This document shows positions 61,340 to 64,000 of a DNA stretch of 64,000 bases, piece by piece. Under the pieces are notes generated by a model, which had not been told where the DNA came from, did no database searches, and was given only the letters and a program-made list of their open reading frames with translations. The stretch covers positions 78,035 to 142,034 of the forward strand of contig JAVYVJ010000003.1 in assembly GCA_038727705.1 (NCBI GenBank), written 5' to 3'. The stretch is from Zestosphaera sp. Its GTDB lineage: Archaea; Thermoproteota; Thermoprotei_A; Sulfolobales; NBVN01. Numbering within the stretch: the stretch's first letter is position 1; each line of letters starts with the position of its first letter. The position numbers and the translations under genes were made by a program.

Positions 61340-61350
61340 CCCCATTATAA
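61340..61350 (-). promoter_or_regulatory. TATA box of the hydrogenase operon
   Basis: The minus strand reads TTTATAATGG, 20-30 bases before the ATG at 61320, with GGAGGT in between. This suggests that the 13 structural genes are transcribed separately from hypF. Confidence 0.45.
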
Positions 61351-61399
61351 ACATGGCCGAGTTTAAAAGCGATTGCGCACTAGATCTGCAGACATCTCA

Positions 61400-63736
61400 T
61401 CACTGCCTCAGCACCAGTGTTGCCGCAACCTGACCCAGCGGCAGTCCACCGTCATTCGGCGGTGTCCTGGAAGGCAGTAGTGCAGTTATGCCGAACTCCC
61501 TGAGCACTTCCTTAACTCCCTTCACAATGTAGTCGTTGACGGAGGCCCCGCCGCCCAACACCACCACGTCGGGGTTTGCTGAGCCCTCGTCGATGAGTTT
61601 AGACGCGATCCTCCCTAACGCCAACCCGAGGCCGTACTGCGACGTCAGACCGACGCAGGCCTTAACTCTTGAGTTCCCGCCGGAATCCAGTAGTCTGCTG
61701 ACAGCTTGTTCAATGAACTGTTTTACATCCACCACGTACATGCCGTCACTCCGTAGGATCTTGAACCCACTGAGTAGTTCCTCATCAACTGTCCCGCTCC
61801 TGCATGATGCTTCAAGAGCTATCGCTGGCTCGCCCTCGTACGTCCTCAGGTAGCAGACGCCTGTAAGAGCTGAGACCGCGTCGAGGAACCTCCCGGTTGA
61901 TGAGGATTTAACATATTCACCACGTCTAATTAACGTGTGAAGCAGGTCAATCTCATCAAAGTTCCTCAGCCCTCTCAGAAAGCCCAGCCTGGACGCCAGC
62001 TCCTTCACCTCCTCAGGATCCATGAAGGTCAACATGCTCGACGTCAAGTACCTGGCAGGTCTGTAAGTAGCCTCATCCCCTATTAGGGGGAGGTAGCTTA
62101 AGTGACCCGACCTCGTGTAACTCAAATCCTCGTTTATGATGAAGACCTCCCCACCCCAAACACCACCGTCGTCACCATACCCAACCCCGTCAACCACTAT
62201 AGCTAAAGCCGACCTGCCGAGGATGTTCCTGTCAGCCATAGTGGCTAGTGCGTGAGCATAGTGATGCTGGACCTCGAGGACCTTCAGCCCGTGCTCCGCG
62301 GCGAAGAACCTGCCCAACCTGCTGGAATTGTATTGAGGATGCTTATCAATGACCACAACTGACCTGTTGACCTCAACCCTGTAGTTAGTGATTAGGTACT
62401 TCAGGTATTTCGAGAGGTCCTCAAGAGTATCGAGGTCGTCAGCATCCCCTATATATTGAGTCAAGACAACCTTGTCCTCAAAACCTACTGCCCCTGCGGA
62501 CTGAAGCTCGGCCCCGAACGCCACGACGTTCTTCGGAAGCCTGGCCCCGAGTTTGATCCAGGTTGGCGCGTAACCCCTCCCCCTTCTGAGGAGGACTGGA
62601 ACACCGTCCGTGAACCGGACGACCGAGTCGTCCGCCCTGTTCACGATCTCCCTGTCGTGAGTCAGGACGTAGTCCACAACCTTGCCGAGCTTCCCATACA
62701 CACACTCTTCGCTGACACACATCGGTTGCCCCTTAGGGTTGCCGCTGGTCATTATGAGGAACTTGTCCCTGGTCTCTAGCAGAAGCAGGTAATGGAGGGC
62801 TGTGTAGGGTGTGAACACTCCCTCCACGTCCATCCCAGGCGACACGTGCTTGGAGACTGGCGTATCCTCCCTCTTCGGGAGTAACAGGATTGGTCTTTCA
62901 GGGGACTCCAGGAATTCTCTCGCCTCCTCGCCGATCACGACCAGCCTGCTGAGGACTTGAACGTCCAAACCCATAACTGCGAAAGGTTTGGTTGGCCTCT
63001 CCTTCCTCCTCCTCAGCTCAAGCACTACCTCGTCGTCGCTGGCCAGTGCCGCCACGTGGTACCCACCGACCCCTTTAACCGCCACTATGTAGCCCTCATC
63101 AATCAGCTTGGCGGCCTCCTTAACCGGGTCCTCCACCACTACCTTACTGCCGAGGCTGTCGGTGAGCCATAGTTTAGGGCCGTCTTCAGGGCAACTTATC
63201 CCCTGCGCGTGGTATCTCCTCAGATTCTCGACGTCCCGGTACTCACTGAGGCATTTATTGCATAGTCTGTACTTACTCATCGACGTGTTCTCCCTGTCGT
63301 AGGGGATTCTGTATATCATTGTGAACCGGGGGCCGCACCACGCACACGAGTTGAAGGCATACCTATACCTCCTGTCGCTTGAGTTCAGAACCTCCTTCAG
63401 GCAATCATCGCATATGGCGAAGTCTGGAGGTATCATAGATCTCCTTAACGCTCTCACATCGCTCTCCACTATGGTGAAGTCTTGAAAACCACCAGGGCCT
63501 TCAATCAGCTCTACCTCCATGCCCTCAACGCGCGCTACTGGCGGCCTCTCTCTCATTAAACCCTCGATAAACTTGGAGAGGACGCTCCAGTCGCCCTCAA
63601 TAACCACCTCTACCTCCGACCCCCCTACGTTCCTCAGGTAGCCCCTCACGCCAAGTCTGATGCCCAGTCTGTGGAGGAACGGTCTGAAGCCGACGCCCTG
63701 CACAATCCCTTCAATCACTAACCTCAGCACCGGCAT
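61400..63736 (-). CDS. hypF: Carbamoyltransferase HypF
   Basis: A 778-residue multidomain enzyme making the cyanide ligands of the [NiFe] centre from carbamoyl phosphate. Domains in order: acylphosphatase (G-I-V-Q-G-V-G-F-R-P at 10-19), two C-x2-C zinc fingers (C-D-D-C to C-A-W-C, C-N-K-C to C-P-E-D, about 109-190; the second pair's last cysteine is replaced by D/G), YrdC-like (K-P-F-A-V-M near 250), and a Kae1-like domain with V-Q-H-H-Y-A-H near 480. It precedes the hydrogenase operon on the same strand. Confidence 0.95.
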   Translation of the reverse strand: MPVLRLVIEGIVQGVGFRPFLHRLGIRLGVRGYLRNVGGSEVEVVIEGDWSVLSKFIEGLMRERPPVARVEGMEVELIEGPGGFQDFTIVESDVRALRRSMIPPDFAICDDCLKEVLNSSDRRYRYAFNSCAWCGPRFTMIYRIPYDRENTSMSKYRLCNKCLSEYRDVENLRRYHAQGISCPEDGPKLWLTDSLGSKVVVEDPVKEAAKLIDEGYIVAVKGVGGYHVAALASDDEVVLELRRRKERPTKPFAVMGLDVQVLSRLVVIGEEAREFLESPERPILLLPKREDTPVSKHVSPGMDVEGVFTPYTALHYLLLLETRDKFLIMTSGNPKGQPMCVSEECVYGKLGKVVDYVLTHDREIVNRADDSVVRFTDGVPVLLRRGRGYAPTWIKLGARLPKNVVAFGAELQSAGAVGFEDKVVLTQYIGDADDLDTLEDLSKYLKYLITNYRVEVNRSVVVIDKHPQYNSSRLGRFFAAEHGLKVLEVQHHYAHALATMADRNILGRSALAIVVDGVGYGDDGGVWGGEVFIINEDLSYTRSGHLSYLPLIGDEATYRPARYLTSSMLTFMDPEEVKELASRLGFLRGLRNFDEIDLLHTLIRRGEYVKSSSTGRFLDAVSALTGVCYLRTYEGEPAIALEASCRSGTVDEELLSGFKILRSDGMYVVDVKQFIEQAVSRLLDSGGNSRVKACVGLTSQYGLGLALGRIASKLIDEGSANPDVVVLGGGASVNDYIVKGVKEVLREFGITALLPSRTPPNDGGLPLGQVAATLVLRQ

Positions 63737-63872
63737 CCTGCGTCAACCCCTCACCCCATTGATGTAACTCTCTCAACCGCGTTAATTAGTACTACGTCTA
63801 GTGAAACCGTTTTGGGTCTCATGTGAAGGGCATACGTTATGAGAGTGAGAGGCTGGCAGCCAACGTAGATCC

Positions 63873-64000
63873 CTAAACTGAGGACTGACCGCTAGGTAAG
63901 TTTTTAAGAGCCGCGATATGATTAGCTACGTAGAGCCTCCTGAGAAGCTCCAGCGTCGCTTGGTCGACTCCCTTCTTCAGTGCTTTCTTCACTCTGAATG
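63873..64000 (-). CDS. C-terminal fragment of an unidentified gene (partial)
   Basis: The last 128 bases read on the minus strand as 41 codons ending in a TAG at 63875-63873: F-R-V-K-K-A-L-K-K-G-V-D-Q, then L-E-L-L-R-R-L-Y-V-A-N-H. Codon choice (AGG, GAG, AAG, CTC) is like the neighbours. A plus-strand frame from an ATG at 63919 is a weaker alternative. I cannot name the family from this piece. Confidence 0.35.
   Translation of the reverse strand, partial: FRVKKALKKGVDQATLELLRRLYVANHIAALKNLPSGQSSV

Noticed and set aside
1-64000. CRISPR arrays
   Set aside because: No series of regularly spaced direct repeats was seen, and the only Cas4-like fold lacks the Fe-S cysteines.

Overview
This 64-kb window looks like chromosome from an anaerobic, thermophilic archaeon, most likely a member of the Thermoproteota (crenarchaeal side). 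The evidence is archaeal TATA boxes about 25 bases before leaderless or nearly leaderless starts, many GTG and TTG starts, an AGG/AGA-rich arginine vocabulary, a split pyrB/pyrI aspartate carbamoyltransferase, the Mre11/NurA/HerA/Rad50 repair set, a DUF973-type membrane protein, and an Mrp-linked membrane-bound [NiFe] hydrogenase with Mrp/MinD-type HypB. The species cannot be named from this sequence alone. No rRNA, tRNA or CRISPR array was recognised.

Layout. 0-9 kb: the start of a ThiI-like gene, an orphan sodium-pump decarboxylase beta subunit, an orphan PD-(D/E)XK nuclease, pyrB-pyrI, an SAH/MTA-deaminase-type amidohydrolase, two unrecognised genes, and a sodium:amino-acid symporter with a tiny 38-residue partner gene that is easily missed. 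9-20.6 kb: a HAD sugar phosphatase, an iron/cobalamin-type ABC importer, a frameshifted DUF973 gene, an ABC-2 exporter, a MobB protein fused to an Fe-S domain, BtpA, a threonine dehydratase and a DapA-family aldolase. 20.9-27.9 kb: the mre11-nurA-herA-rad50 operon for DNA end processing.

28-35.8 kb is the most unusual part. A core-MetE-like (zinc methyltransferase) gene, a non-pyrrolysine MttB-family methyltransferase, its corrinoid protein and a RACo-type corrinoid reactivase sit together, with no folate- or coenzyme-M-linked methyl acceptor gene beside them. I infer that a methylated amine may methylate the corrinoid, which then methylates homocysteine to methionine. A KaiC/RadA-like ATPase follows, with a strong TATA box and a palindrome at its start. 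Next comes etfB-etfA-glcD, the gene order of electron-bifurcating lactate dehydrogenases, then lysA, a DJ-1/PfpI protein, the thiM-thiE-thiL operon, and a second KaiC-like gene broken by a one-base frameshift.

45-64 kb serves hydrogen metabolism. sufS with a thioredoxin-fold partner may supply Fe-S clusters. hypD, hypA, an Mrp-type hypB, a maturation protease and hypF build the NiFe centre. A 13-gene operon encodes a group 4 [NiFe] hydrogenase joined to a Na+/H+ antiporter module (order J-K-L-N-B-C-D-E/F-G-A-H-I-M, using Thermococcus mbh letters). Both CxxC motifs of the large subunit are present, so it should be a true hydrogenase. hypC and hypE were not found here. A decaying ABC-2 system lies between the hyp genes and the protease.

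Taken together, the genes suggest fermentative or methyl-compound-using energy metabolism: oxidation of 2-hydroxyacids through ETF, disposal of electrons as H2 by the Mrp-hydrogenase with sodium pumping, and sodium-driven uptake of substrates. Two independent single-base frameshifts (about 13,530 and 44,780) could be real decay or sequence errors; raw reads would decide.
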